31,843 nt of DNA, from contig DDET01000053.1 of NCBI GenBank assembly GCA_002336915.1, positions 1-31,843 on the forward strand, in the 5' to 3' direction. Position 1 is the first letter of the stretch. Each line of letters opens with the position of its first letter. Shown in pieces: positions 22,020 to 30,948 of the stretch. The notes beneath the pieces are model-generated. The model did no database searches. It saw only the letters and a program-made list of their open reading frames with translations, and had not been told where the DNA came from. This DNA is from Bacteroidetes bacterium UBA1947. Lineage in GTDB: Bacteria; Bacteroidota; Bacteroidia; Chitinophagales; Chitinophagaceae. Position numbers and translations under genes: made by a program.

Positions 22020-24659
22020 ATGGAGCTAAGCAAAAATTTTCAACACAGGGAAGCAGAACAGAAATGGTATGAGCATTGGAACAATTCGGGCTACTTTAAG
22101 AGCGTACCCGATGAAAGGCCTGCCTATACCGTGGTCATTCCGCCGCCCAATGTAACAGGTGTGCTGCACATGGGCCATGCGCTCAATGATACCGTGCAGG
22201 ATATCCTCGTTCGCCGTGCGAAAATGCTGGGCTACAATACCTGCTGGGTACCGGGCACCGACCATGCATCTATAGCTACCGAGGCTAAGGTGGTGGGCAT
22301 GCTGCGCGAGCGGGGCATAGATAAGAAGAACCTTAGCCGCGATGAGTTCCTTAAGTATGCCTGGGAGTGGAAGGAGAAGTACGGCGGCATCATACTGCAG
22401 CAGCTCAAAAAACTGGGCTGCGCGCTCGACTGGGACCGCACTGCCTTCACCATGGATGATGACTATTATGCGGCGGTGATACGTGTGTTCAACGAGCTGT
22501 ACAGCAAGGGCTATATATACCGCGGTGTAAAGATGATCAACTGGGACCCGCGCGCCAAGACAGCCCTGAGCGATGAGGAAGTGATCTTTAAGCAAACCAA
22601 CTCGAAGCTGTACTATGTACGCTACAAGCTGGATAATGATAAGGACGAGTATATAACAGTAGCCACGGTGCGCCCCGAAACTATTTTGGGCGATACTGCC
22701 ATTTGCGTGCATCCTGACGATGAGCGCTATGCGCATCTTAAAGGTGCTTATGCCTTTGTGCCGCTCATCAATCGCAGGATACCGATAATATTCGACGACT
22801 ATATAGATAAGGAGTTTGGTACAGGTGCGCTTAAGGTAACACCCGCGCACGATATCAATGACTATAACCTGGGCCTGAAGCACAAGCTGCCCGTAATAGA
22901 TACCCTGAACGAAGATGGTACTATGAGCGAGGCCGCGCAGCTATATATAGGCGAGGACAGGTTTGCCGTAAGGAAGAAGATAACAGAGGCACTGCGCGAA
23001 AGCGGCAACCTGGTGAAGGAAGAAGAGTACAGCAACCAGGTGGGCTATAGCGAGCGTACCAACGAGGTGATAGAACCGCGCCTGAGCATGCAGTGGTGGT
23101 GCAATATGCAGGATATGGCAAAGCCCGCGCTGGCTGCCGTAACGGATGACAGCGTAGAGTTCCATCCCGCTAAGTTCAAGAACCTGTACCGCCACTGGAT
23201 GGAGAACATCAAGGACTGGTGCATCAGTCGCCAGCTATGGTGGGGGCAGCGCATACCCGCATGGTACGATAGCGAGTGTGGAATGTATATAGGCCACAAC
23301 GAAGAAGAGGCGCTAAAGAAATACAATAGCGAAAAGCCTGAACTGTCGGCCAAGGAGCCAAAACTAAGGCAGGATGAAGATGTGCTGGATACATGGTTCA
23401 GCAGCTGGCTATGGCCAATGGAAGTGTTTGGCTGGAACAAGACGCCGGACAATGCAGAGCTGAAATATTACTATCCTACCAACACGCTGGTTACCGCGCC
23501 GGAGATCATATTCTTCTGGGTAGCGCGTATGATCATGGCGGGCTATGAGTTCATGGGCGAAAAGCCTTTTGACAAAGTGTACTTTACAGGTATAGTACGC
23601 GATAAGCAGGGCCGCAAGATGAGCAAGAGCCTCGGCAACTCGCCCGATCTGCTGCAACTGATAGATGATTATGGCGCTGATGCGGTTCGCTTCAGTGTAA
23701 TGATATCGAGCCCGGCGGGTAATGACCTGCTCTTTGATGAAAGCCAACTGGAACAAGGCCGCAACTTCTGCAACAAGATGTGGAATGCCCTGAAGCTGGT
23801 AAAGAGTTGGGAAGGAAGGGTATCGGATGAGGTGGAGGAGAGTAAAGTGCTCTTTGCGGTTAACTGGATGGAGCAAAGGCTGAACACCGTATCGGAAGAG
23901 ATAACGGAGCTGTTCAAAGATTTCCGCCTGAGCGAAGGATTGAAGACCATCTATTCGCTGATATGGAACGACTTCTGTTCATGGTACCTGGAGTGGGTAA
24001 AACCCGCGCAGGACATGCCGATATCGGCACACGTGTACGAGCGCACAGTAGCTATATACGAAAGACTGCTGCAATTGCTGCACCCATACCTGCCCTTCAT
24101 TACCGAAGAGATGTACCATGAGCTGCGCGAGCGCGGCGAAGGTAACGACCTGATCAATCAACCGCTTGCGCCAGTTGCAGAGATAGATAAAGAGGTTCTG
24201 AAGGATGGTGCTTTCTTACAAGAGCTGATAACCGCCATACGCGATACCCGCAACAAGAACCTGCTGAAACCCAAGGACACCATTGGCCTTTGGATAGATA
24301 CACAACAGCGTGCCTTTTACGAGGCCATGCAGTTCATACTGGTTAGGCAGGTAAATGCAAGTCATATTGGTTTTACAGACGAGGCTAAACAAGGTTGCAT
24401 ATCGATAGTAGTACAGACAGATAAGCTCTATGTTGAAGCACAATCTTCAGCAACCATAGACACAGGCTTGCAGAAAGAGCAGATGCAAAAGGAGCTGGAT
24501 TACCTGAAGGGCTTCCTGGTGAGTGTAGATAAGAAGCTGGGCAATGAGAAGTTCGTAGCTAATGCCAGGCCCGAAGTAATAGCCAATGAGCAGAAGAAAA
24601 AGGACGATGCGCTGGCTAAAATAAAGACGATAGAGGAGAGTTTGGCGTTGATTAGTTGA
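22020..24659 (+). CDS. valS: Valine--tRNA ligase
   Basis: 879 aa, full length for bacterial ValRS, which charges tRNA-Val and edits Thr. The class I signature is PPPNVTGVLHMGHALNDT (HMGH at 50-53) and the KMSKS loop is at 533-537 (GRKMSKSLGNSPD). The CP1 editing domain lies between (about 150-400), and an anticodon-binding helical domain and C-terminal coiled-coil arm (KEQMQKELDYLKGFLVSVDK) follow. The start gives the usual MELSKNFQHREAEQKWYEHW. The 3' end runs into an octanucleotide tandem repeat that supplies the last codons and the stop. Confidence 0.98.
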   Translation: MELSKNFQHREAEQKWYEHWNNSGYFKSVPDERPAYTVVIPPPNVTGVLHMGHALNDTVQDILVRRAKMLGYNTCWVPGTDHASIATEAKVVGMLRERGIDKKNLSRDEFLKYAWEWKEKYGGIILQQLKKLGCALDWDRTAFTMDDDYYAAVIRVFNELYSKGYIYRGVKMINWDPRAKTALSDEEVIFKQTNSKLYYVRYKLDNDKDEYITVATVRPETILGDTAICVHPDDERYAHLKGAYAFVPLINRRIPIIFDDYIDKEFGTGALKVTPAHDINDYNLGLKHKLPVIDTLNEDGTMSEAAQLYIGEDRFAVRKKITEALRESGNLVKEEEYSNQVGYSERTNEVIEPRLSMQWWCNMQDMAKPALAAVTDDSVEFHPAKFKNLYRHWMENIKDWCISRQLWWGQRIPAWYDSECGMYIGHNEEEALKKYNSEKPELSAKEPKLRQDEDVLDTWFSSWLWPMEVFGWNKTPDNAELKYYYPTNTLVTAPEIIFFWVARMIMAGYEFMGEKPFDKVYFTGIVRDKQGRKMSKSLGNSPDLLQLIDDYGADAVRFSVMISSPAGNDLLFDESQLEQGRNFCNKMWNALKLVKSWEGRVSDEVEESKVLFAVNWMEQRLNTVSEEITELFKDFRLSEGLKTIYSLIWNDFCSWYLEWVKPAQDMPISAHVYERTVAIYERLLQLLHPYLPFITEEMYHELRERGEGNDLINQPLAPVAEIDKEVLKDGAFLQELITAIRDTRNKNLLKPKDTIGLWIDTQQRAFYEAMQFILVRQVNASHIGFTDEAKQGCISIVVQTDKLYVEAQSSATIDTGLQKEQMQKELDYLKGFLVSVDKKLGNEKFVANARPEVIANEQKKKDDALAKIKTIEESLALIS

Positions 24660-24695
24660 TTAGTTGATTAGTTGATTAGTTGATAAGTTGACTGG
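24648..24695 (+). repeat. TTGATTAG octanucleotide tandem repeat over the valS stop
   Basis: Four perfect TTGATTAG units (24648-24679) are followed by two degenerate ones, TTGATAAG and TTGACTGG (24680-24695). The first unit encodes the last residues Leu-Ile-Ser and the second supplies the TGA stop. The unit length (8) is not a multiple of three, but every frame of the repeat reaches a stop quickly, so copy-number change would barely alter ValRS. Confidence 0.9.
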
Positions 24696-24754
24696 TTGGG
24701 AGACTTTAGGGGCTTTTATTATAATCTTAACTTTTTGCATGTTAATTTAGCTTG

Positions 24755-25258
24755 ATGACCCGTATAGGAAATATAATATTGCTTGTATTCGTTTTGTGCA
24801 TTACGGCGGGGCTGTATGCACAAAACGTAAAAAAGCCTGAGCCTGCCAAAACTACCGAGCATAAGAAGGACACCAGCACTGTTCCATTTGTGCCCACCTA
24901 CCTTGGCAAGACTTTCGAGTACAAAGGCGGGCAGATACCTAAAGCGAAATTTGACGAGCTATTGCACAAGGGTATAACAGCAAAAGATTCACTGGGTAAT
25001 GTTTATAATGTAATTGGCTTCACCTTCTCTTACGTAGAGCGGAACCTGTATGAAGATTCGGTAGGCAAGCTGCAGATCATGTCGGAGTACCTGTCGGAGT
25101 ACTGCCCCGGAGACACATTGCCTGCCGATATTGCTGCCAGCATATATGAGCGCACCAAGCAGAAAGACACAGCATACTTTGATGGTATCACATTAAGGAA
25201 ACAGTCGGACGGCGCCGGTGCTTATGGCAAGCCGATGCGCTTTATCATCACTAAGTAA
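24755..25258 (+). CDS. Small exported protein of unknown function
   Basis: 167 aa from the ATG at 24755; a TTG one codon upstream is less likely. The signal peptide (MTRIGNIILLVFVLCITAGLYA, cleavage before Gln) is clear. The mature part begins with a Lys/Pro/Thr-rich linker (KKPEPAKTTEHKKDTS). A compact domain then holds DSLGNVYNVIGFTFSYVERN and LPADIAASIYERTKQKDTAYF, ending in KPMRFIITK. I do not recognise the family with confidence. It is downstream of valS and convergent with arginase, with 3 bases between the stops. Probably periplasmic. Confidence 0.78.
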   Translation: MTRIGNIILLVFVLCITAGLYAQNVKKPEPAKTTEHKKDTSTVPFVPTYLGKTFEYKGGQIPKAKFDELLHKGITAKDSLGNVYNVIGFTFSYVERNLYEDSVGKLQIMSEYLSEYCPGDTLPADIAASIYERTKQKDTAYFDGITLRKQSDGAGAYGKPMRFIITK

Positions 25259-25261
25259 AGG

Positions 25262-26209
25262 CTAGTTCATCAGCAGCAGGTTCACACTACGCTGCAGTAT
25301 ATTGAAGGCTATCTCGGCCATCATGTTCTCTTTGTCCAGCGTGGGGTTCACCTCTGTCACCTCGAAGCAGCAGATCTTGTGGTTCTGCATGATAGAGGCC
25401 AGCATATCTTCCACCTCTTTCTCCTTAAGGCCATTGCTCACAGGCGTACCTGTCCCGCGCGATATAGAGCTGTCCAGGCTATCCACGTCGAATGATACGT
25501 AGATGTCGTCGCAGTTGCTAAGATGCATCAAAGCCTGGCGCACCACGTTCTCCACACCTTTTCGCCTCACTTCCTGCACAGGTATCACTTTGATACCGTA
25601 CTTCTTGATGAGGAATTCTTCCTCTTTTTCAAAGTCGCGCAGGCCGATGAATACGATATCCTCGGGCCTTAGTTTGGGCTGTATCTTACCTATGTTCTTC
25701 AGCTTGTTCCATAGCTCTATGGTATGCGGATCGGGGTTGTGTACCTGGTTGTCTAAATTGTCCTCGGCCAGTGCAGTAGCCAGGGGCATACCATGCATAT
25801 TGCCCGATGGGGTGGTGTAGGGTGAGTGCATATCGGCATGGGCATCTATCCATATCACACCCAGTCGGTTCTTAGGCTTAGCCATGCGTATGCCCGCAAT
25901 GGTGCCACCCGAGGTGCTATGGTCACCCGCCAGCACCAGCGGGAAGAGCCCTGACTTCAAAGTGTCAGCCACGGTCTTTGATACGCGCTCGTACATGGTA
26001 AGCACGCCCTGTATACGCTTTGCATATGGCGATGCCACAGGCTCATAAAGCAGGCGGTTCTCATTCTCTACTATCTCGGTGGGGAAGTTGACAAAAAAGC
26101 TGCTCATAAAGTCGAGGGCAGCTATCCTGATGGCATCTATACCAAGGCTTGCGCCACGGGTCCCGGCTCCTATTTCAGACCTTACTTCTATGATCTTGAT
26201 ATTACGCAT
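25262..26209 (-). CDS. rocF: Arginase (ureohydrolase family)
   Basis: 315 aa from the ATG at 26209 (reading MRNIKIIEVRSEIGAGTRGA). The frame extends to a TTG at 26218, which is not favoured. The binuclear manganese site is complete: GDHS (His97), DAHADMH (Asp122, His124, Asp126) and SFDVDSLD (Asp241, Asp243). The substrate loop SGNMHGMPL and the late EVNPTLD favour arginase over agmatinase or formiminoglutamase. It hydrolyses arginine to ornithine and urea; ornithine could in principle feed the ornithine-racemase-like enzyme elsewhere in the window, but no link is shown. It follows tamL on the same strand with 55 bp between. Confidence 0.88.
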   Translation of the reverse strand: MRNIKIIEVRSEIGAGTRGASLGIDAIRIAALDFMSSFFVNFPTEIVENENRLLYEPVASPYAKRIQGVLTMYERVSKTVADTLKSGLFPLVLAGDHSTSGGTIAGIRMAKPKNRLGVIWIDAHADMHSPYTTPSGNMHGMPLATALAEDNLDNQVHNPDPHTIELWNKLKNIGKIQPKLRPEDIVFIGLRDFEKEEEFLIKKYGIKVIPVQEVRRKGVENVVRQALMHLSNCDDIYVSFDVDSLDSSISRGTGTPVSNGLKEKEVEDMLASIMQNHKICCFEVTEVNPTLDKENMMAEIAFNILQRSVNLLLMN

Positions 26210-26264
26210 ATGGCCCAAAGGTATTAAAAGCCCCCTGCTTATACAAAAACGGGGATATATGGGC

Positions 26265-28682
26265 CTAAAAGGGGTAGCCGATGGCTATATTAAGGACCAG
26301 GTTGTTAGAGCGCCAGGTACTGTTGCCAAACTGTATCTCATTGAGCACCCAGCCGCCGTTGCCATTGAATACATAAGGCTTTTTCACGGGAAATGCGGCA
26401 TCAAAACGGATGATGAAGAAGCCTGCGATGTCCATACGGATGCCCGCACCGGTACTAAGGGCTATGTCCTGCCCGAAGTGGCCGAAGCTAAATTCGCCGC
26501 CGGGATAGTCGCCGCTTTTTTCAGCCAGCCAGATGTTGCCGGCATCAGCAAAGACAGCTCCATTGAACTTTATGGCACCGGTGAACAGCGCCAGCATGTC
26601 GAAACGGTATTCCCCGTTCAGTTCAAGCTTTATATCGCCTGTGCGGTCAATAAAGTTCGTGGTATTGCCTGCGTTGCTGGAATCGTAGTAGTTGCCCGGC
26701 CCAAGCGAACGTATACGCCAGCCCCTGATACTATAGGCACCACCCGCATAATACTGCTTAATGTAGGGCAGTGTGGATGATTGGCCGTAAGGAATGCCGA
26801 TACCGCCATAAAAGCGGAATGCTGTAGTGGAGTGTTTTCTTTTGAAGTAGTGACGCGCATCGAAATCGTACTTGGTGTACTGTGAGTAGCTGCTGTCAAT
26901 AGAGGGTATCAGTGCATTGATGCCCTGCATGAGGCCGCCTGCTTCTTCAAAAGACAGGCGCAGGTAGGAGTAGGAGTGGCCCTTTCGCTTTTCCTGGTCG
27001 CTGAAGGTATAGGCAAGGTTCTCGCCCTCAATGAATGTGGGACGGTAACTGTTCTTCAAAAAGTCGTTCGTATTAAGCCTTTCCTGGAACGAATCGGATG
27101 TGCTGGGCAGGCGGATGATGTTCACAAATGCGGGAGAGATGTCCCATGTCTTTTCGCGCGTTTCGCGGAAGTTATAGGTGAGGCTTGAGGTAGTGTTTAT
27201 GAGCGAAAAATAGTTTATCCTGTCCTGGAAATTGGTGCCCACGCTTATGATGGTGCGTGGCAAGTTCCTGCGGGTATTCTTCAGCTTAAAGGGCACTATG
27301 AACTTGGGGAAGTTGATACTTGCATTGACACCGTAATACCTGTTGAGCAGCGAGAAGCGATCGGACACGTTGCCGCCTTTGGTTTCATCGTAGGCGGTTT
27401 CAAGTCCGCCGGAGACGGATATGTTCAGCAGGTTGGCCCCTTTGCCCAGGTTCTTATTGCGATAGGTAAAGCTAAGCGTATTGCCCAGGAAATAAGTGGT
27501 ACCACTGGACACTTCGTAATTGGTGGAGAAGTCGTACTTCTTCGCCCTGTTCATCAGGATGGAAACATTGAGCTTGTTGTTGGCTATGCTGTCCGCCCTG
27601 TCTTCGCGCAGCCGGATGTTGATGGACTGGAACACACCCAGCTCAGTGAGTTTTGTCTGGGTTTGGTCGTAATCAGCCTGCGAGAAAAGCCTTCCTTTCT
27701 CGAAGTAAATGTGCTTAAGTATTACACGTGAACGTACATAGTAATGATGGTAACGCAGGCCCATACCCTCAATATTCTTGATGATCATAGTGCTGTCGCG
27801 CATGTCCTTCCTGTCCTCGTAGTCGGGTAGAACGGTGATATTGTTGATGTAATACTTCCTGTATTCAGTTGGATCTTCAGCACGAATGATGATGTTAACA
27901 TCCAGTGGGGGCTTCTTCGCTTTCTTCTGCTCTTCTATAGAAGTGACCGCACTGGCAAAAGGATTATAGGCGTTTTGCAGTTCGACCTTGTTCAAGGTAT
28001 CTATCACAAAGGATATGCTCTCCTGCGAAAATTTATAGTAACCGTTATTTTTCAGCAGGTTGGTAATGCGGCTGCGCTCTGCCTCCAGCTGGCTCATGGA
28101 GAATTCTTTGTCGTGGATGAGTACAGATTCTTTACTGCTGGCGTTAATAATATCCGCAACCGTAGAATCATCGACGTCGAGGTTTACTTTGTTTAGCAGG
28201 TAGTTGATCCCGGTTTCTACATTGTAGGTAACATAGGCTTTCTTCTTCCTGAATACCGTGGTATCGGTGATACGGGCATAAAAATATCCCTGGTTCACCA
28301 TATAGCTTTTCATGTTCTGCACTGTGCGCCTGCGCGTGGTGCTATCATAAACTACCGGTTTTTCCACTGTCTTTGATTTTATCTGGAAGTTGGTAGTGTC
28401 TTTTTGGTATTTCTCATACCTGATGTTATAAAGCCATACCTTGGTAGGTATGCCCAGCGTGTAGCTGTTGGGCTTTTGCGTGATAATGCGCGCCAGGTTG
28501 TCCCGTATCTCGTCTTTGCGTTTGATATGCCCTTCCGACTTTAATTTGACGCTGTTCCGGCGCAGCAGGTATTCGTTCTCCTTAAGGTGTTTGGTGCTGT
28601 TGCATGAGGACCATAAAAAAGATAGCAATATGAGCAGTATGGGGGCTGTTATATTGATATGTCTAATTCTTCTTTGGCTCAT
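26265..28682 (-). CDS. tamL: TamL-type BamA/TamA family outer-membrane lipoprotein
   Basis: 805 aa. Unlike BamA, the N-terminus is a lipoprotein signal with Cys27 in FLWSSCNSTKHLKENEYLL, the hallmark of TamL, the lipidated TamA homologue of Bacteroidota. POTRA-like domains occupy about 30-330 (KSYMVNQGYFYARI, ITNLLKNNGYYKFS, KLTELGVFQSINIRL), followed by a 16-strand-type Omp85 barrel with the YAGGAYSIRGWRIRSLGPG lid motif and the C-terminal NLVLNIAIGYPF ending in Phe. It works with a TamB protein in envelope biogenesis; tamB is not in the window. It is divergent from the trmH-like gene, a common Bacteroidota arrangement as far as I recall. Confidence 0.92.
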   Translation of the reverse strand: MSQRRIRHINITAPILLILLSFLWSSCNSTKHLKENEYLLRRNSVKLKSEGHIKRKDEIRDNLARIITQKPNSYTLGIPTKVWLYNIRYEKYQKDTTNFQIKSKTVEKPVVYDSTTRRRTVQNMKSYMVNQGYFYARITDTTVFRKKKAYVTYNVETGINYLLNKVNLDVDDSTVADIINASSKESVLIHDKEFSMSQLEAERSRITNLLKNNGYYKFSQESISFVIDTLNKVELQNAYNPFASAVTSIEEQKKAKKPPLDVNIIIRAEDPTEYRKYYINNITVLPDYEDRKDMRDSTMIIKNIEGMGLRYHHYYVRSRVILKHIYFEKGRLFSQADYDQTQTKLTELGVFQSINIRLREDRADSIANNKLNVSILMNRAKKYDFSTNYEVSSGTTYFLGNTLSFTYRNKNLGKGANLLNISVSGGLETAYDETKGGNVSDRFSLLNRYYGVNASINFPKFIVPFKLKNTRRNLPRTIISVGTNFQDRINYFSLINTTSSLTYNFRETREKTWDISPAFVNIIRLPSTSDSFQERLNTNDFLKNSYRPTFIEGENLAYTFSDQEKRKGHSYSYLRLSFEEAGGLMQGINALIPSIDSSYSQYTKYDFDARHYFKRKHSTTAFRFYGGIGIPYGQSSTLPYIKQYYAGGAYSIRGWRIRSLGPGNYYDSSNAGNTTNFIDRTGDIKLELNGEYRFDMLALFTGAIKFNGAVFADAGNIWLAEKSGDYPGGEFSFGHFGQDIALSTGAGIRMDIAGFFIIRFDAAFPVKKPYVFNGNGGWVLNEIQFGNSTWRSNNLVLNIAIGYPF

Positions 28683-28706
28683 GTAAAATGTTCAGGACAA
28701 TTGATA

Positions 28707-28714
28707 TAGCTTTG
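28707..28714 (+). promoter_or_regulatory. -7 box upstream of the RNA methyltransferase gene
   Basis: TAGCTTTG matches TAnnTTTG and ends 8 bases before the ATG at 28722, implying a nearly leaderless transcript. It lies in the 39-bp gap between tamL and this gene. No clear -33 TTTG is seen. Confidence 0.4.
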
Positions 28715-28721
28715 TTACCCG

Positions 28722-29462
28722 ATGTTGTCTAAGGCGCAAAATAAATATATTCGGTCGTTAACCCAGCAAAAATACCGTAAAGAATACAATGTATTCATTG
28801 CCGAGGGAGATAAAATAGCCCGTGAGTGGCTAAATTCAACTGCGGAGATAAAAATGGTGCTCGCGTTGCAGGATTGGGCAGATTCATATCATGCTTTAAT
28901 TGCAAGGCATAAAGAAGCCGAGCTGATCATTGTAGAACCACACCAGCTGGAAGCAGTAACTGCATTGCAAACGCCCAACCAGGTGTTGCTGGTGGTGGCC
29001 ATGCCTGCTGAAGGTGCAGATCTGCCCGCAAATGAATGGTGCATAGCGCTGGAAGGTATACAGGACCCCGGTAACATGGGCACCATTATCCGCATAGCCG
29101 ACTGGTTCGGGATAAAACATGTAATATGTTCGTCCGATTGCGCGGATGTGTACAACCCTAAAGTGGTACAGGCGGCCATGGGCGGGCACTTAAGGGTGCA
29201 GCTACATGTTGCTGAGCTGGATAAATTCATCGCATCGACCAAGATGCCGGTGCTGGCTGCGGCACTTGACGGAGAGAGCGTATATGCTATGCCGGCTTTG
29301 GATGCAGGGATCATAATGATAGGCAATGAATCGAAAGGTTTACCGGCGGGATTGATGCAGCTTGCCAGCCATAAGGTGACGATACCGCGAAGGGGCGGGG
29401 CAGAGTCTTTGAACGCAGCTGTATCGGCGGGTATACTATGTGCCTTGCTGGTGCGCGATTAA
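28722..29462 (+). CDS. TrmH/SpoU family RNA 2'-O-methyltransferase
   Basis: 246 aa. An N-terminal RNA-binding region (KYIRSLTQQKYRKEYNVFIA) precedes the SPOUT knot. Its three motifs are LEGIQDPGNMGTIIR (Asn118, Arg124), IMIGNESKGLP (Glu203) and IPRRGGAESLNAAVS (Ser229, Asn231). These enzymes methylate ribose 2'-OH in rRNA or tRNA; the target is not predictable from sequence. Cytoplasmic. It is divergent from tamL and precedes the DUF4476 gene with 77 bp between. Confidence 0.93.
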   Translation: MLSKAQNKYIRSLTQQKYRKEYNVFIAEGDKIAREWLNSTAEIKMVLALQDWADSYHALIARHKEAELIIVEPHQLEAVTALQTPNQVLLVVAMPAEGADLPANEWCIALEGIQDPGNMGTIIRIADWFGIKHVICSSDCADVYNPKVVQAAMGGHLRVQLHVAELDKFIASTKMPVLAAALDGESVYAMPALDAGIIMIGNESKGLPAGLMQLASHKVTIPRRGGAESLNAAVSAGILCALLVRD

Positions 29463-29539
29463 ATATTCTCACAAAATTTTACATGGCACTAAACTTTGGC
29501 ATAAGTGTTGATTCTAAGTAACAATACAGCTCAGCAAAT

Positions 29540-30358
29540 ATGAAAAAAGCAATATTCACCGTTTTACTTGTTCTGGCCTTTGCGCCGGTATTATTTGCCC
29601 AAAGAGAACGCAGTACTTTGCATGTTACACTCAGCGATCAATCGCATTTATCGGTGGCGCTGAATGGCAGGTATTTTGACAAACATGGCACATCCCTTAC
29701 CATTGGTGACCTGCCCGGAGGCCAACACTTCCTGAAAGTCTATACCTATGAGCAGGACGGCAGGGGCAGGGGGCATGCACACCTGGTGTATAGCGGGTAT
29801 ATACGCATACACAGGGGAACCTATGCCAACTGTGTGGTGGACCCAAACACGGGTGATATACAACTGAACGAGGAAGGAGAAAATGACAATACGCGCTACA
29901 GCTACAGTCACAGGGAGAGAGGCTACGTACGTGAACAGGATGGCCAATATGACGACAACGGACCGGTGACAGATGACATATATGACAATGGCAAGGACTA
30001 TGGTGACGACAAGACCGCTGAGCGCAAAGACAATAGCAATGAAAGCGCCATTGGTGCATTTGGAACCGGCCCTATGTCAAAAGGAGATATGGATGGGCTA
30101 AAAAGTATGGTGAGGGCAAAGGATACCGACGGCGATAAAATACAAGTGCTGGAATCCCAGACAAAGGGTAAATCATTTACCGTAGAGCAGGTGAGCAAAA
30201 TGATGAGCTGGATGAACGCGGACGATAGTAAACTCGAATTCGCTGAATGGGCATATCCATTCGTTACTGACAAAGAGAACTATAGGAAGCTGGGCGGCCA
30301 GTTTGCAAAAGCAGATTACCTGAAACAGCTGGATGACTTTGTGCAAAGCAGGAGATAG
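29540..30358 (+). CDS. Exported DUF4476 domain protein
   Basis: 272 aa with a signal peptide (MKKAIFTVLLVLAFAPVLFAQ). The N-terminal half is a beta domain (TLHVTLSDQSHLSVALNGRY, PGGQHFLKVYTYEQDGRG). A polar Asp/Asn/Tyr-rich linker (about 115-165) follows. The C-terminal ~95 residues are a DUF4476 domain (MDGLKSMVRAKDTDGDKIQV, FTVEQVSKMMSWMNADDSKL, VTDKENYRKLGGQF). The domain's role is unknown; it is common in secreted Bacteroidota proteins. It is convergent with the PAP2 gene, with a single base between the stops. Confidence 0.88.
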   Translation: MKKAIFTVLLVLAFAPVLFAQRERSTLHVTLSDQSHLSVALNGRYFDKHGTSLTIGDLPGGQHFLKVYTYEQDGRGRGHAHLVYSGYIRIHRGTYANCVVDPNTGDIQLNEEGENDNTRYSYSHRERGYVREQDGQYDDNGPVTDDIYDNGKDYGDDKTAERKDNSNESAIGAFGTGPMSKGDMDGLKSMVRAKDTDGDKIQVLESQTKGKSFTVEQVSKMMSWMNADDSKLEFAEWAYPFVTDKENYRKLGGQFAKADYLKQLDDFVQSRR

Positions 30359-30359
30359 G

Positions 30360-30947
30360 CTAGGCAGGAACAGGCTCCAGTGTGAACCAGCGGTTGAAAA
30401 GGATACCGGTAAGGCAGCCAATGAATATGCCTATTACCGCGCCGAAAGTAACATCCAAAGGGAAATGCACACCTACGTACACCTGTGCATAGGAAACCAC
30501 TATCGCCCATAGTATTGCGAGCGGCCATACCCATTTTATTTTCCTGCCCAAGGTTACCGCCATGAAAAATGCCAGGGCAAAGTGATTACTGGCATGTGAT
30601 GAAGGAAAGCTATAACCACTGCCGCAAGGCACAAGGCTGTGCACCATTTCCACAAGGTTAGGATTATTGCAGGGGCGTGTGCGGTGGAAGATGGGTTTTA
30701 AAAGATGGGCACTTATTTGATCTGACAAGGCGAAAGCCACGATAAATGCTGCACACCAGGCAAAGCCTTTCCTGCCAAAATTCTTAGGCATAAAAATGGC
30801 AAGGAAAAGATAGAGCGGGGCCCATGTCCACTGGTTGCGGAGGAAGGGCACAAGGAAATCTAAAAATGGCGTATGCCACTCAGCATTCATATAATACCAG
30901 ATAGAATAATCCCAGTACAGTATATATTCCCTGAGGTTATGCAGCAT
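30360..30947 (-). CDS. PAP2-family membrane phosphatase
   Basis: 195 aa with several membrane helices. The PAP2 motifs are K84-x6-R91-P92 (KPIFHRTRP), PSSH (115-118) and a third motif ending in His161 and Asp165 (YAQVYVGVHFPLD). In the third motif the canonical Ser-Arg is Ala-Gln, a variant I recall in other Bacteroidota members, so activity is still likely. The catalytic histidines (118, 161) are present. Likely substrates are lipid phosphates such as undecaprenyl pyrophosphate or phosphatidylglycerophosphate. It is the second gene of a pair: its ATG lies one base after the stop of the methyltransferase. Confidence 0.9.
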   Translation of the reverse strand: MLHNLREYILYWDYSIWYYMNAEWHTPFLDFLVPFLRNQWTWAPLYLFLAIFMPKNFGRKGFAWCAAFIVAFALSDQISAHLLKPIFHRTRPCNNPNLVEMVHSLVPCGSGYSFPSSHASNHFALAFFMAVTLGRKIKWVWPLAILWAIVVSYAQVYVGVHFPLDVTFGAVIGIFIGCLTGILFNRWFTLEPVPA

Positions 30948-30948
30948 A

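Noticed and set aside
22026..22883. 285-codon frame on the minus strand
   Set aside because: It is a shadow of valS, whose translation is unambiguous in the other direction.
29490..29512. Sigma-54-like promoter (TGGCAC...TTTGGCA) before the DUF4476 gene
   Set aside because: The GG-to-GC distance is 12 rather than 10 bases, so it does not fit the -24/-12 spacing.
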